A DNA stretch of 64,000 bases from Pholiota molesta. Taxonomy: Eukaryota; Basidiomycota; Agaricomycetes; Agaricales; Strophariaceae. The DNA is taken from positions 682,001-746,000 of the forward strand of contig JACGCK010000001.1 of NCBI GenBank assembly GCA_014925825.1, read 5' to 3'. Both the position numbers and the translations under genes were made by a program. This document shows positions 46,087 to 57,733 of this stretch, piece by piece. How positions within the stretch are numbered: the stretch's first letter is position 1; every line of letters begins with the position of its first letter. The notes under the pieces were generated by a model. That model had not been told where the DNA came from, did not search any database, and saw nothing but the letters and a program-made list of their open reading frames with translations.

Positions 46087-46394
46087 GGTGGAGAGCAGAG
46101 GATTGGTCAGAAGCGGAGAGCAGGCGGAGGGTGATAATGGCGTGCTCAGACCCTAACCTCAGTCTAGGTGCATGCCCTCGCCACTTCTCCTTTTTGGACT
46201 AGCGTCTGCGCGTATCTGGGACGCATGGAGGGTGCGTGCAGCATGCATGGGGGCGGGCAGGCGCTGCACGGGCTGTGCGGGAGGTGCGGCGGACGGCGGG
46301 TGGGACAGAATGAAATTTGATGGCGAGTCACGGCAATTTGCAATACCCTCTTCCCAGTGCACCGACGACCCCCCGCGAATGCAGCGACGCATGG
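46087..46394. promoter_or_regulatory. Divergent promoter region (O-acetyltransferase / Ser-Pro-rich protein)
   Basis: About 310 GC-rich bases between opposite starts. No TATA box or repeat was recognised. Confidence 0.4.
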
Positions 46395-49300
46395 ATGACA
46401 GACCCACGCCACCGCCCCGTCGTCCTTGACATCAGCAGCCCCCGCACCTCCCTCGACACCCGCCACCGTCCCGTCCGCCGCCATCACCCGCCGCCCTCCC
46501 CCGCCACGCCCTCCTCGTCCGCCACCGCATCCTCCAAGACCTACTCACGACGCAGCTTCAGCCTGCTCGGCGGCTTCTCCGACGTACGTCTGCCTCGTTT
46601 TCGCTCGCTTTTTTCTTTCTTTCTGCAGCCACGGTGTGTGCCTAACACGTGTATCGCATCCTCTTTCGCAGTTTGCCACCTTGCTCCGTTCTCACAGCAT
46701 CGCTGCGCGCAGGCATTCGCGATTCCAGGTTCGTCTTCCCCTCCCCCCATGGCACTTTCCTGCGGAATACTCACTTTTCGCCCAAAGTCGGCAGACATCA
46801 CCAATAAGGACTTCTTCTCGGGCTATGCCGGTCTGCCAGACATAGCACACCCCATCCCACAATCCCCCACCATGGCCCACCGCCGCGACGACCGCGCGTC
46901 CAGAAAGCAGGAGACTGGCAACAGGGTGCGTTACCAGCTCCAGCAAAGACGTCTGCTGACTTCCCACAGCTCTACAATTTCCTAACCCGCTCTCGATCAC
47001 GCTCGCGATCAAAGCAGGAGGAGTCCGAACACACTCCAATGCCAGCTTCGCCCCCCGTCCCTGGCTCAAAGCCCGCCTCCCGCATCCCCTCTCGCCCCCT
47101 CTCCTCCACCACCACCACTACCAATACCACAATCACCCCCGCCACCCCCAAACCAAGAAAGCAGCGCCAACCACCACCACCCGCCGACCCCACACCATCC
47201 GCCCGCTCGACCACACCTCGGCCGTCAGCCACCCGCCAGAAGCTACACGACCTCTTTGGCATACCCCTCGCCCGCGGCTCATCTTCCCGCTCGCGGTCGC
47301 GGTCGCGGCCCAGCAGCCCCACCGGCCAGCCCATCATCGCCTCGCTCGACGTTCCCCCACTGCCTTCCGCAAGCATGCACGATGACGACCCCACCCCTCG
47401 CCCACGCAGGTCCTTCACGCCTCAGATATCACGTCCTCGAAGCCCCTCTCCCACGCCCCAGCCCAAGGTCCTGCGGGTCACCAATGCCACGACCACCTCC
47501 TCATCCACAGGATCGACCGCAGCCTCGATCAAGATCTCCAAGTTCTTTGCGAGTACGTGCCCTGTCAATTGCATTGTGGTCTTTCGTCATTCATGTTCTC
47601 TTACGATTTAGAAGGCAACACCCCCCTGCCTGATTCCAAACTCACTAAACGCCCATCAACAACAGAGGCATCATCAGGCGGACCACCGATCTTGCCACCT
47701 ATACCCTCTATCGTCTCCGCGCAGATAAAACGGGTCTCCTCGCTCAGCCGCCGCAGTGTTAAGGACCCTCTGCCGCCCCCAGCCACAACAGCAGCTCCCT
47801 CATCACAGAGCTCCGTCCATTCACCCACCCCACCCCCCAAAATCATCCACACACCGCCGACACCCCTCAAAAGCAGCACCACTAGCGGCTCCGTCACCGC
47901 CAGCGGCAGCGGCGGCTCGTCCTCCTCCAAGAACACCGCCGCGACCAGCGCACCCTCGTCGCGCCTTGGGCACCAGATCCATTCCGCGAAGGGCTCGCTC
48001 GACTCGAGCTACCGCTACCGCGCCGGCGCCGCAGCTATGGGCGCCGTGGCCGAGGAGGGCCCGGCCCTGCCCGTGCCCTCGAGCAGCGGCCACTCGCACT
48101 CGCACTCACATGCACATCCGCATCTGGCGAAAGGCAAGGCGCGCGAGCCGGGCGAGGTCGGGCAGCCGGTGCCAAGGCCTGGCCCGATGAAGATGAGCAG
48201 CAGCGTGCGCTCGACGAAGCACGGCAGCTTCGATTTTGAGCGTCCGGGGTGGGGCGGCGCGATTGCGATGCAGCGCTCCGGGAGCGGCGGGACGACGGGC
48301 ACTACTGCCAGCGGGGTAAGTAGGTTGGGGGTGGAAGGTGGAAAGGAGAAGGAACGGGAGAGCGTGTATGGGCCTGGCTTGGCCGGCGTGGGCACGCTGC
48401 AGAGGGAGGTGTCGATGAAGAGGGCGCAGGAGAGGGAGGAGGCATTGAGAATGAAGGAAAGGGCGCGCAAGGGCTTCGCAGGTGGACTCTCAGATAAAGA
48501 CCAAGACAAGGATAAGAACAAGGAAAAGGGCAAGGAGAGAGGGAAAGACCGAGACAGAGAAAAAGACAGACCCCGTCCGTCGACCTCGCAGCGCACCACC
48601 CCAGACGCCGTCCACGCGTCTACATCCACCGGCGCCTCCGCCACCGCCAACGGCAAGTCCTCCAGCATGGGGCGCGCCGCGAGCAAGCGCACGACGACCA
48701 CCTTCCTCCCGAAACGCCTCATCGGCCTCACCGCGCAGCACGGCCCCTTCGCCTTCGAGCCCGCCGTGCCCTCGCCCACGCGCAGCACCGGCACCGCGAG
48801 CACTGGCACCGCCCACGAGGTCCCCCTCCCCGCCGCGTGGCCCGAGCGCGCGGAGCGCGAACGCGCGCGGGTGCGCGACGAGAAGGAGCGCGCGCGCAGC
48901 GGGCTGTTCGGCAAGCGGAAGAGCGGCGGCGGCGGCGACCGCGCGCCCGTGCCCGTGCCCAGCGTGCCGCCGCCGCTCGAGGACGGCGGCGGCGCGCGCG
49001 GGGGCGGCATGGGGCTGGGCCTCGCGCTCGGCGGGGGCAGCCTCGGGCGCGCGGGCGGCGCGGGGTATGTGCCGCGGCCGAGCGCCGGGCACCGCTCGGG
49101 GACGAAGGGCCGCTCGCTCGACCTCGGGCTGGGGCTCGCGTGGGCGCCGAGCCGCGTGCGCGAGGAGGCGCTCGTGCTGCCGAAGAGCGCGTTCTTTGCG
49201 CGGACGGCGAGCGCGAGCAGTGCGGGGAGCGGGGGTGTGAATGGGGTGGCGCGCACGGCGTCGGGGACGTCGGGGCTTGGGCGGAGCGCGAGTGCTAGCC

Positions 49301-49694
49301 AGCATGGATCGGAGACGGAGAGATCGAGGCTGGGCCGTGAGGTGGCGGAGGTGTTCAAGAGCGCGTTGGATAAGGACGGTTATCGGCTGTTCAAGAGCTG
49401 TGAGTGTATTACTCCCTTCCTTCTTTCCATACACCTTTTTCTCTTTCTTGCCATTTTATTTTTCGGTTTGCTGCTTACTGTTCATATCATTCTCGAGCTG
49501 TTGCTGTTGCTAACATTGGACCTCTTTGATGTACAGATGTGCACCAGTTCGACGCGCATGAGATCCCATTCGACGGCCCGGCAGGCATCGTCGCGCGTGT
49601 GGAGGGCCTGCTGGGCACTGCAACCCATCTCAGTGAAGACGGCAAGCGGCGCCTGCTGGACAAGTTCGTGCGGATTATCCTGCAGGTGGCGTGA
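46395..49694 (+). CDS. Large Ser/Pro/Arg-rich protein with conserved C-terminal helix region
   Basis: The ATG at 46395 gives MTDPRHRPVVLDISSPRTSL to KTYSRRSFSLLGGFSD and a GT donor. Later exons include FATLLRSHSIAARRHSRF, LYNFLTRSRSRSRSKQEESE, TRQKLHDLFGIPLARG and a 600-residue exon from about 47613 to 49401. It contains Ser/Pro-rich, His-Ser repeat (GHSHSHSHAHPH), charged Lys/Asp/Glu/Arg and Gly-rich tracts. The only ordered-looking part is the C-terminus: GREVAEVFKSALDKDGYRLF joined by an intron to VHQFDAHEIPFDGPAGIVAR and DGKRRLLDKFVRIILQVA. That part resembles a fungal-specific conserved C-terminus of unknown function. Very GC-rich with G/C third positions. The early exon joins (46740-46970) are uncertain. 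Confidence 0.6.
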
Positions 49695-50633
49695 ACACTG
49701 GGCCGGGATTTCCAAATCTGCCCGTGCCAAAATCTATTCAACGGCGCCAATGTCTAGTGCGTAAATATGTCTAATTTATCTACATACATATATACCTGCA
49801 TATGCGATGTACTGCGTGCGTGTTTCTTGGGTTTTTCTCTTCTTTTTTTTGTTCTCATTTGTTGGTTTTTGTTCTTCGTGTGTTCTTCACTTTCGCCTCG
49901 GCTAACATCCACATGATCATTCCTACGCTACTCCCAGTATATGCTTAGAATCGCCTGTGATGGCACCCCCTCATCCACCTACCGCCCCTTCGATTTTAAT
50001 ACTGCTGTCAAAATTCTTTCGTTCTTTCGTTACCTTTTGAATTCCTTTCAAGTTTTGTATCTTTCATCAATCTACCCCGCCATCAGCATCCCACATACAT
50101 ACATACATACATATCTACCCTCCTATCTACCTCCCTACCTGCATGCATACTCACACATCCTCCTCATGACTACGATCTTACTCCGGTGCTTTCCAACGTC
50201 CATGTTTCATGCCCCACGCATTCTATGGTTCCTACATGTTTTGCTTTTCATCCATCTTGATACCATGATTTTTCATTTTGTCTACGGCCTTTAATGTTTT
50301 TGGAGATGCCTTGGTTGTACGAATTAATTAATGTACTTTGTGATGTACATGATGATGTTCATGTTTGATATCTGCGATGAAGATGTTGAGTGCTGCCAAT
50401 GCCCTGAGCAGGCTTGGACAGCGAAGGGGTTTGGCTCGGGCAGTCCTATGAAAAGTAGATGAATTCATTGCCAAGAACACTTTGCACGATGGTCGGTATG
50501 GTTGATTATACATGTATTTTATACATAACGGATCCTAGTTTTACGAGAAAAAAAGAAGAAATGTAAATGATATCATAGCAGGTCCGGCCCAGAGTAGCAA
50601 GAGTCCGCAGGCCCCATGTCCGAGTCCAAGATA
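49695..50633. other. Convergent intergenic region
   Basis: About 940 T-rich bases between 3' ends of two genes. It holds an (ACAT)n microsatellite and pyrimidine-rich tracts. No gene was seen. Confidence 0.5.
50093..50112. repeat. (ACAT)n microsatellite
   Basis: Five consecutive ACAT units, followed by further CTAC-rich sequence. Confidence 0.8.
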
Positions 50634-51541
50634 TTATGTGGCGGGCCTCAGCGCCCTCAAGCGGTCAGCGAGCCTCTCGTCCTCGTCCTTGATCACCTCC
50701 TTCACCGCGAGGTCGGGCACGGCGGCGAGGTCCTTCGCCGCTAGGTCGTGCTGCAGCTCGATGTTCGCCTCCTCCGCAGTCTGCCGCATCAGCATGTCGA
50801 TCTGGTCCTGCGGCGTCGAAATGGCGGTCGTGGCGCCCATGGCGTCTTCCATGTAGGACGTCTGCACGTCCAGGTCGCTGAACTGGGTCTCGAATTTGTC
50901 CATCACCATGGATATCTATGAAAATAGAGCGGCAGTAGGGGGTTGGTTAGCACAATTTTTGGGCTCGTATTGCATCGAGAAATTGGGGAAGCAGAAATCA
51001 AGAGGACGGAAGGGGGGTGGAAGAAAGAACGCACCCGTTCGAGGTTCATGCTCTCCATCGCCTTGTCCATGCCACGGACGACCGACGTCATGTTGCCCGT
51101 CACCGCCCGCATCGTCACCGCCGTTTCAACTCGGCTTGCGACCGCGTCTATCCTGCTCGACAGTCGGAGGAGGTTCAGCGATTCACTCTTCTTCCGGATC
51201 GCATTCGAGGCGTAGATGCGGGCCCCGTCGTTGTTGCCCTGTTGGAGCGCCTAGATAACGGAGAGGGGCGAGGAGTGAGGAGGGTAAGTTAGGAAGGACA
51301 TGGAGAGTGTGTTCTGCACGCACCTTCTTCAGCTTAGACTTTTCAGCGTTCTCGTCCTTCTGCGCTTTCTTTGCCTGGCGACTCAGCGTCTTGGCTGTGA
51401 ACTAGATAGGGAGTCAATGTTGGTTCGAATGGTGATTGATCTGAAAAGCACTGACCTTCAGTTGAAATAAGGTCTCTATAAGGCATCGCATTAGATGTTG
51501 GTCAGAATTAAGATCTGAGGCTTACTCTCGAGGTTGCTCAT
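50634..51541 (-). CDS. DID2: ESCRT-III subunit CHMP1 / Did2 (Vps46)
   Basis: Recruits and regulates the Vps4 ATPase on endosomes and in membrane scission. Intact, from the ATG at 51541: MSNLE joined by an intron to [20 protein letters not shown], then [60 protein letters not shown] and [16 protein letters not shown]. The C-terminus [12 protein letters not shown] fits the MIM1 motif (D/E-x-x-L-x-x-R-L-x-x-L-K/R) that binds the Vps4 MIT domain. About 205 residues, as usual. A basic N-terminal half and an acidic C-terminal half, as in all ESCRT-III proteins. Confidence 0.94.
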
Positions 51542-51809
51542 GGCGGCAGAAGTAAAGGTGGAGGGGTATGGTGAGTAGTAAAGCAGACTCCAGAGTCACC
51601 ACAATTACTATTATGCCATTTTAGGAAAGCTGCGCTGATTGATTGATCACGTGGTCAATGCAGCACACGCGACAGAGCGCTCGCTCTTCAACGGACTTGG
51701 GAGCTGTACCACTCCTCTTACTCTGCCTGTGCCTTCCTTGGGCTAGCCTTTGTGTCCTTTTCATACTGTACAACAAGGCGCTGGACCGCGCTCATCAACC
51801 GGGCTGGTA
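51542..51809. promoter_or_regulatory. Shared divergent promoter with CACGTG element (DID2 / SVP26)
   Basis: 268 bases between opposite starts of two membrane-traffic genes. A palindromic E-box, CACGTG, lies at 51648-51653 within the larger dyad TGATCACGTGGTCA. Confidence 0.5.
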
Positions 51810-52967
51810 ATGGGCTTGCTATACTACGTCAGGTGTGCCGAATTGGTTCTCCTTTTTGTTGAAGAAGGTGCTGACTGATACTTCTAGCTATGCTGCGATT
51901 GTCGCCGCATTTTGCTTTGTTACCCTATCTCTAGGTATTTCTTCTATCTTTCTTGCATTTTTTTCACTGATGTTTGTCGTTTCGTAGCAAGCGGCCTGCT
52001 CTACGTTTCGGAGCTAATAGAGGAGCATTCACGGCTAGCAAAATTAGTTGGGCAAAGGAGTATATATGTGCGTCCCAAAAATCATTTATGCAGGATATCT
52101 TCTTGACGCCTGATATTTAGGTAATAATGGCTCTTCATATCGTCTTCTACTTCACAGACTCGCTACCCCTCATACAGACGTTATTTTCCCTTACGTGCCA
52201 TGTCATTTACCTCCAAAACTTCTCAAGTACTTGGCCGCTGATTTCCCTTACCTCTCCATCGTTTCTGGCATCATGTGCATTGGTTATTGCAGACCACTTC
52301 CTCTGGTTTTTCTACTTTGCACGAATAACAGGCGAAACCAGGCGTATCAGGAGCTACCGTGGCGCGCCTGCTCCCCAGATATTAGGATTTGCGGAAATCG
52401 CATCTTTCTTTGCGATATGCGTGTGGTTTACTCCTTTATTTTATTCCTTAGCCTAAGCGCAAATGATAACGCTCTTCCTACAACTACCAGTGAGTTCTAG
52501 GAACTTTGCGCCCATGTTCTTTGCATGCTTATTCATATCCAACACCAGCTGAACCAATGTCACCAACAATTACACAAACCAGTCGTCCATCACGCGTATC
52601 TTTGATACGGTCCATATTTGGGCTTCTATCGCTCGACAGTGCCCTCCCAAGATTTAGGTCACAGCGCAGGGATTCGACCGAAGGCCTCCTTGCACCTCGA
52701 TCTCCAAATCCTCCTCGCACTCCGGTACCAAATATCCATAATCCTCTTCCGACATCTCCTGCTCTCCGACCATCGATGTACCCACCACCCCCACGATCTC
52801 CTGGACCCAGAATACAGGAAATTGATTTGGTTCCTATAGGAAATAGTTCTAATTTCAAACTAAACGCGCCGCCGAGGCGGGGCCCTACGCCACCAACGAG
52901 AAGCGATTCTCTAGGCTTGGGTATTAGTTTAAGAAGAACAGTCAGCTACGTTGCAGAGGAAAAATAA
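51810..52967 (+). CDS. SVP26: Svp26/TEX261-family Golgi membrane cargo receptor
   Basis: A multi-pass membrane protein that sorts type II membrane glycosyltransferases into COPII vesicles in yeast. From the ATG at 51810: MGLLYYVSYAAIVAAFCFVT, LASGLLYVSELIEEHSRLAK, YVIMALHIVFYFTDSLPLIQ, LFSLTCHVIYLQNFSSTWPL, ISLTSPSFLASCALVIADHF, WFFYFARI, ILGFAEIASFFAICVWFTPL and LSLSANDNALPTT, matching the family block by block. One base slip near 52436 is needed to continue into the tail. The C-terminal 130 residues are Pro/Ser/Arg-rich and cytosolic, longer than in yeast. Five exons. Confidence 0.9.
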
Positions 52968-53395
52968 AAACGAGTCTCACGAGCAAACCCACTTATTCCC
53001 AACTTATGCCACTAGAAAATACATTCTTCGCACCTGGGTCCTGCATGCAAAAGACGTTTCACCACCCTTACTTACTACCCCCTACTGGCTAGTTGCTATC
53101 ACTTTGTATGAGTAGATAGAAATGCTACAACGCTATCGAGTATTTAACTGAATCCGAGCCCCAATCAATTGGCTGGGAATTCAACATGTCCAGCGTGGTA
53201 AATGCTGTTTACTTGCTGTTTACAGTAAGCATGACGCAACGCGAGCCAAAGTAGACAAGACCATTTTAGGAGATTCGCATTCAAGTTGCCCGTCAAGCCA
53301 CTCCATCCAACAGCTACTTCATCCCAGTTTTCATCCGCACCATCGTCACAGAACTATACCATACACGTATGCGCTCGCTGTAATCTGCACTCCTC
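52968..53395. other. Intergenic, synaptojanin-like promoter
   Basis: About 430 bases with no gene. A TGCTGTTTAC repeat occurs twice near 53203-53225. Confidence 0.45.
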
Positions 53396-56300
53396 ATGTA
53401 TCTCTATCTTTCAAGCAATCCTCGCGCTTTATACCTTGTTACAAGCACTCATGATGAACGGCAGGGCCGTCCGAGCCGAGCTCTTGTGTTTCGACCAGGC
53501 GAAGGGCCAGCCAAATCCATCGTCGAATTCCTTCCTAAAGACCAAGTTGACCTTGCAAGTCTTGTCCGGCTGACAAACAGAGTCGTAAAGGGATGCCTAG
53601 GCTTGATTGCAGTGGAAAACGGTGTGCTTGCTTCCTCGTGGACAGTTGGTGACTTTGCTGATACACAAATACAGACGTGTTTCTTGCTGTCATCACTAGT
53701 GCAACAGAAGTGGGGAATACCCGACCATCGGGCACCAAATCAGAATCTGTGGCCCGCATCCACGAAGTCTCATTTTACAGTCTGACCTCGTCGACATGGG
53801 ATGACCTCTCAGCTGCCACCGTAGACCCTAGCTTAGGCCCCGAGTCAGCAGAGCCAGCCTATCGAGAAACCTATGGACAGTCGACGCAGACAGTCTATGA
53901 GCATCCTTGCATGCCCTTAACGAAGATTTTGTCATCTGGATCCTTTTACTACGCCGTTGAATCGCAGTGGGACCTCTCATCCAGATTGGCCGTCCGACTT
54001 TCAAGGGATCCAAAGGCAACAAATGAAACATTGACGTTTGATGAGCGATTTGTCTGGAATGAATATATCATACGCAGCCTGCTTGACTTTCGAGAACGCC
54101 TGGATCCTCATGAAAGGGATGAGCTCGATCGATGTCAATTCATTGTACGGGCATTTTGTTATATATTTTTTTACAGTCATCATTTCACCGAGATTTCCTT
54201 AGACATTGGCAATCCAAGGCTACGTCGGCGTGTTTACGATGCCCCTTCCGGCGCCGCCCACCGATGGAGCACCCACGGTCGCTACTCTTTCTTTGATCTC
54301 AAGGCTAGGCTGGAAACGAGCCGGGACCAGATTCAACACACGCGGCGTTGACGACGATGGAAACACGGCTAACTTTGTCGAGGTGCGTCCTCGTCTCGGT
54401 TTGACTGACACTGTCTTATGTTCAACGGATATCCTTCCAGACAGAAACAGTGTTTAGCAGCGATCAACATTGTGTGAGCTACGTACAAGTACGCGGCAGC
54501 GTCCCACGTATGTGTTTTATGGCTCCTTTGCCTTGATCGTGTCGCCAACCTGACTACCCGCTCTTTTTGTTTTCTAGTTTTCTGGGAGCAACAAGGCTTA
54601 CAGACATTCGGGCAACGTATTCAGATTACTCGACCACATGCCTCCCAACCCGCTTTTGAGCGGCACTTGTTTCAACTAATGGAGGAGTACGGTTCAATAC
54701 ATGCCATCAATTTACTTGGTCAAAAGGAAAATGAGTCTTTGTTAACAAACGCATACGCGCGACATCTCCAGATCGCTCGTGCAGCCCTTGGCGACGAACT
54801 GGGCATCACTCATTTCGATTTTCATAATGCTGTGAGAATTGGTGGCCATGAGAGCGTTATTCGAGAGCTGACGTTTGTATTCTCCACACTTTTGTGAATT
54901 ATGTCTTTGCTTATGCCCTATTTCCAGGCGAATGGAAAGTATCGTCGACCATGTCGATAAATTTGGTTTCACCATGTGTGACGCCGCTTCCGATGAGATT
55001 GTTACTGATCAAAAAGGAGTCTTCAGAACTAACTGTCTGGATTGGTAAGTTGTATTCCTGTACTGGTTTCGCGAAACACTGAATTGATTACTACTATCCA
55101 TCTAGTCTTGATAGGACTAATTTCGTACAAGATATTCTTTCTCGCACGACGTTAGAACAATATCTGCTTCTTGTTCGCCGTGAGTGGATAAATTCCAACA
55201 CTCTCTGGACACATCATCGGGAACTTTGGGCCGAGAACGGAGACGCGTTGTCCCGGATCTACGCTGGTACGGGTGCTCTAAATACAAGTTTTACTAGAAG
55301 TGGGAAACGCACACTAGCTGGTAAGCGGCACTTTTCTGACTTGTTCGTTGGCGCTCATTTATTTTATCCGAAGGTGTTTTATCGGATGCAACCAAAAGCG
55401 TGTCAAGAGCATACATAAATAATTTCCAAGATAAAGGAAAGCAAGTAGCTATTGATATGTTTCTGGTGGACTCGTTTGCATTATATCTACAAATCAATGA
55501 CTAAAATAGAACTTTCCTCTAGGGCAATCTCAACAATCAACTACAAGTAACTATATATGATCCCATACACGATTATGTGCGAGCGACTCTGGATAGACGG
55601 TACATTTATAGGTCCTTATATCACCGCCGGCAGTCTTGACGTGTTTTTCCAGATCAGCAGAGTATTCCACGACCAAGCAATGTCTTATATTTGTCGGTAC
55701 ATGGAACTTGAATGGTAGGGTGCGTAAAGAATCGGACCGATGCTATTATCCCATCCTGACGTTTCCCGATTGTAGGCGCCATCTGAATCCTTACTGCCTT
55801 GGCTGTTTCCCCGAGCAAGTAAGGATATCTGATCTTACTTCTGCTATCTCTTCGCTGATCATAGGGTATCATGTAGGCTTGAATGAGTGCGTTCAGCCGT
55901 TAGTAACGCAGTCCTAGATACTCATTGCCACTAGGCCAGACATGTTCGTCCTCGGGTTTCAAGAGATTGTGCCTTTGACTGCACAGCAGATAGTGCAGAC
56001 AGATCCAGAAAAACGGTTCGTATGCATTAAAGGTTTTTTTTCCCCACTCGCGATCTAATCCTTTGTAGCCGTTTATGGGAAAACAAAATATTAGACACCC
56101 TTGATCGCCGTCCAAATAAGAAGAACAATTATGTGCTCCTGAGGAGTGAGCAGGTTCGTCAATTGCTCCGTGAGACTTCTCTGCCATTTTCACATCATTT
56201 TTTCCAGCTCGTCGGAACGGCTCTCCTGGTATTGGTGAAAGCAGAGCTGACAGCTGTCATCAGAAATGTAGAGGGAACATCCAGAAAGGTTGTACTTCCT

Positions 56301-57638
56301 TCGCCTTTTGCCAGATCATTGCCTTATCATGTATACCAGACTGGTCTGCGAGGCATGTCCGGAAATAAGGGCGCCGTTGGAATACGGCTCGACTATCACG
56401 ACACTAATTTCTGCTTCTTGACGGCACATCTTGCTGCCGGACACTCCAATATCGAGGAAAGAAATGCAGATTATCGAACAATCGCCCACGGGCTTCACTT
56501 CCAGAAGGGAAAAACGATACAAAGCCATGAGTGAGAATTAATCATACTGTTCTATGAAGTCATTCACTTCAATGGGAATAACAGCAATATCATTTGGCTT
56601 GCTGACACAAACTATCGCATCGATCTCGATAACGCGACTGTGCGGTCATTAGCAGAACATGACGATTTTGACCCACTCGTTGCAGCTGATCAAGTTGTCT
56701 ATTCCTGTCAACTGTTTATGTGACCCATACTGACCTTTCTCCTCTCAGCTAAGACAAGCTATAGATTCCAGTGCCGCCTTTGCCGGATATGAAGAAGGTC
56801 CACTTCTTTTTCGTCCAACGTACCGATACGACCTCGGAACTGACAACTACGACACAAGTGAGAAAATGAGGATACCTGCTTGGACAGGTAAGTAGTCATG
56901 AACCACGGGCATCGTCGATGATAATGATTATCAATAGATCGCATTCTACACCGCGGCAATGAGCTTGACCTTGCGGTCTATTCTAGGGCTGAGCTACGAG
57001 GATCTGACCACAAACCAGGTCAGCGAATGTCCATTATGAACTGCTTTGTTCTCTCGTTCATCCCTCGTCGAAAGTATTTGCGACTTTTAGAGCTCAAATC
57101 CGGATAATTGATCCAGTCAAGAAGGCAGCTTTGTCACGCATGCTACTCGACGGTATTGTGTCCACGGACCCTGGAGAAAAATTAGACGAGAAATTGGCAA
57201 ACCTCATCTTGCCAGAGGATATGGGAGAACGTATGTATTTCCGACATTACCGATCCTTTTTTGTCATTAATTTTTGGGGTTCTTTCAGTTCCGCCACCCA
57301 GCACTGATGAGAAGGCTTGGTGGGATACTCCTGGTATATTTGTGATTAATCTCAATTTATCTTTTACTAACTAAATTTATCGTATAGATTCTCCTGCAGG
57401 AGTGATATCCCTCTCAGATATCCAGAAACTAAACCTGTACAGACGAAACAATCCTTTCGAATCCCCATATGCTTCCCCATTGTCGTCATCACCCTCTTCG
57501 TCCGACGAAGAACTATATTCACATGCACTTACACTGCATACACCTATGGCCCCTGTCCAAACAAGCACACGACGTCCGGCACCCGCCCCTCCGCCACGCA
57601 CCTCAAAATTATCTGAGAAGCTAGAAATTACTGGCTGA
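53396..57638 (+). CDS. Synaptojanin-like phosphoinositide phosphatase (Sac1 + 5-phosphatase)
   Basis: Removes phosphates from phosphoinositides in endocytosis and Golgi-endosome traffic, like yeast Inp51-53. Intact over many short introns, about 1,080 residues from the ATG at 53396. The Sac1 domain has FYYAVESQWDLSSRLA, FVWNEYIIRSLLDFR, LFWEQQGLQ and the CX5R catalytic loop NCLDCLDRTN, split by an intron. The inositol 5-phosphatase domain has GTWNLNGR, FVLGFQEIVPLTAQQI, GLRGMSGNKGAVGIRLDYHD, LTAHLAAGHSNIEERNADYR, IIWLADTNYRID, IPAWTDRIL and GSDHKPVFATF. A Pro-rich C-terminus (RRPAPAPPPRTSK) could bind SH3 domains. Both active sites look complete. Confidence 0.94.
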
Positions 57639-57733
57639 CGCTTACATATATTAAATCATAATTGTACAAGCTATGAACATGAAGAAATGCCCTGACACAT
57701 GAGGGAAAGTGGAAGGAATTATATGCGGTACTT

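Noticed and set aside
48015..49358. A 447-residue open frame on the minus strand
   Set aside because: It is antisense to the Ser/Pro-rich gene in extremely GC-rich DNA, where stops are rare. It is Arg/Ser/Pro-rich noise with no conserved blocks.
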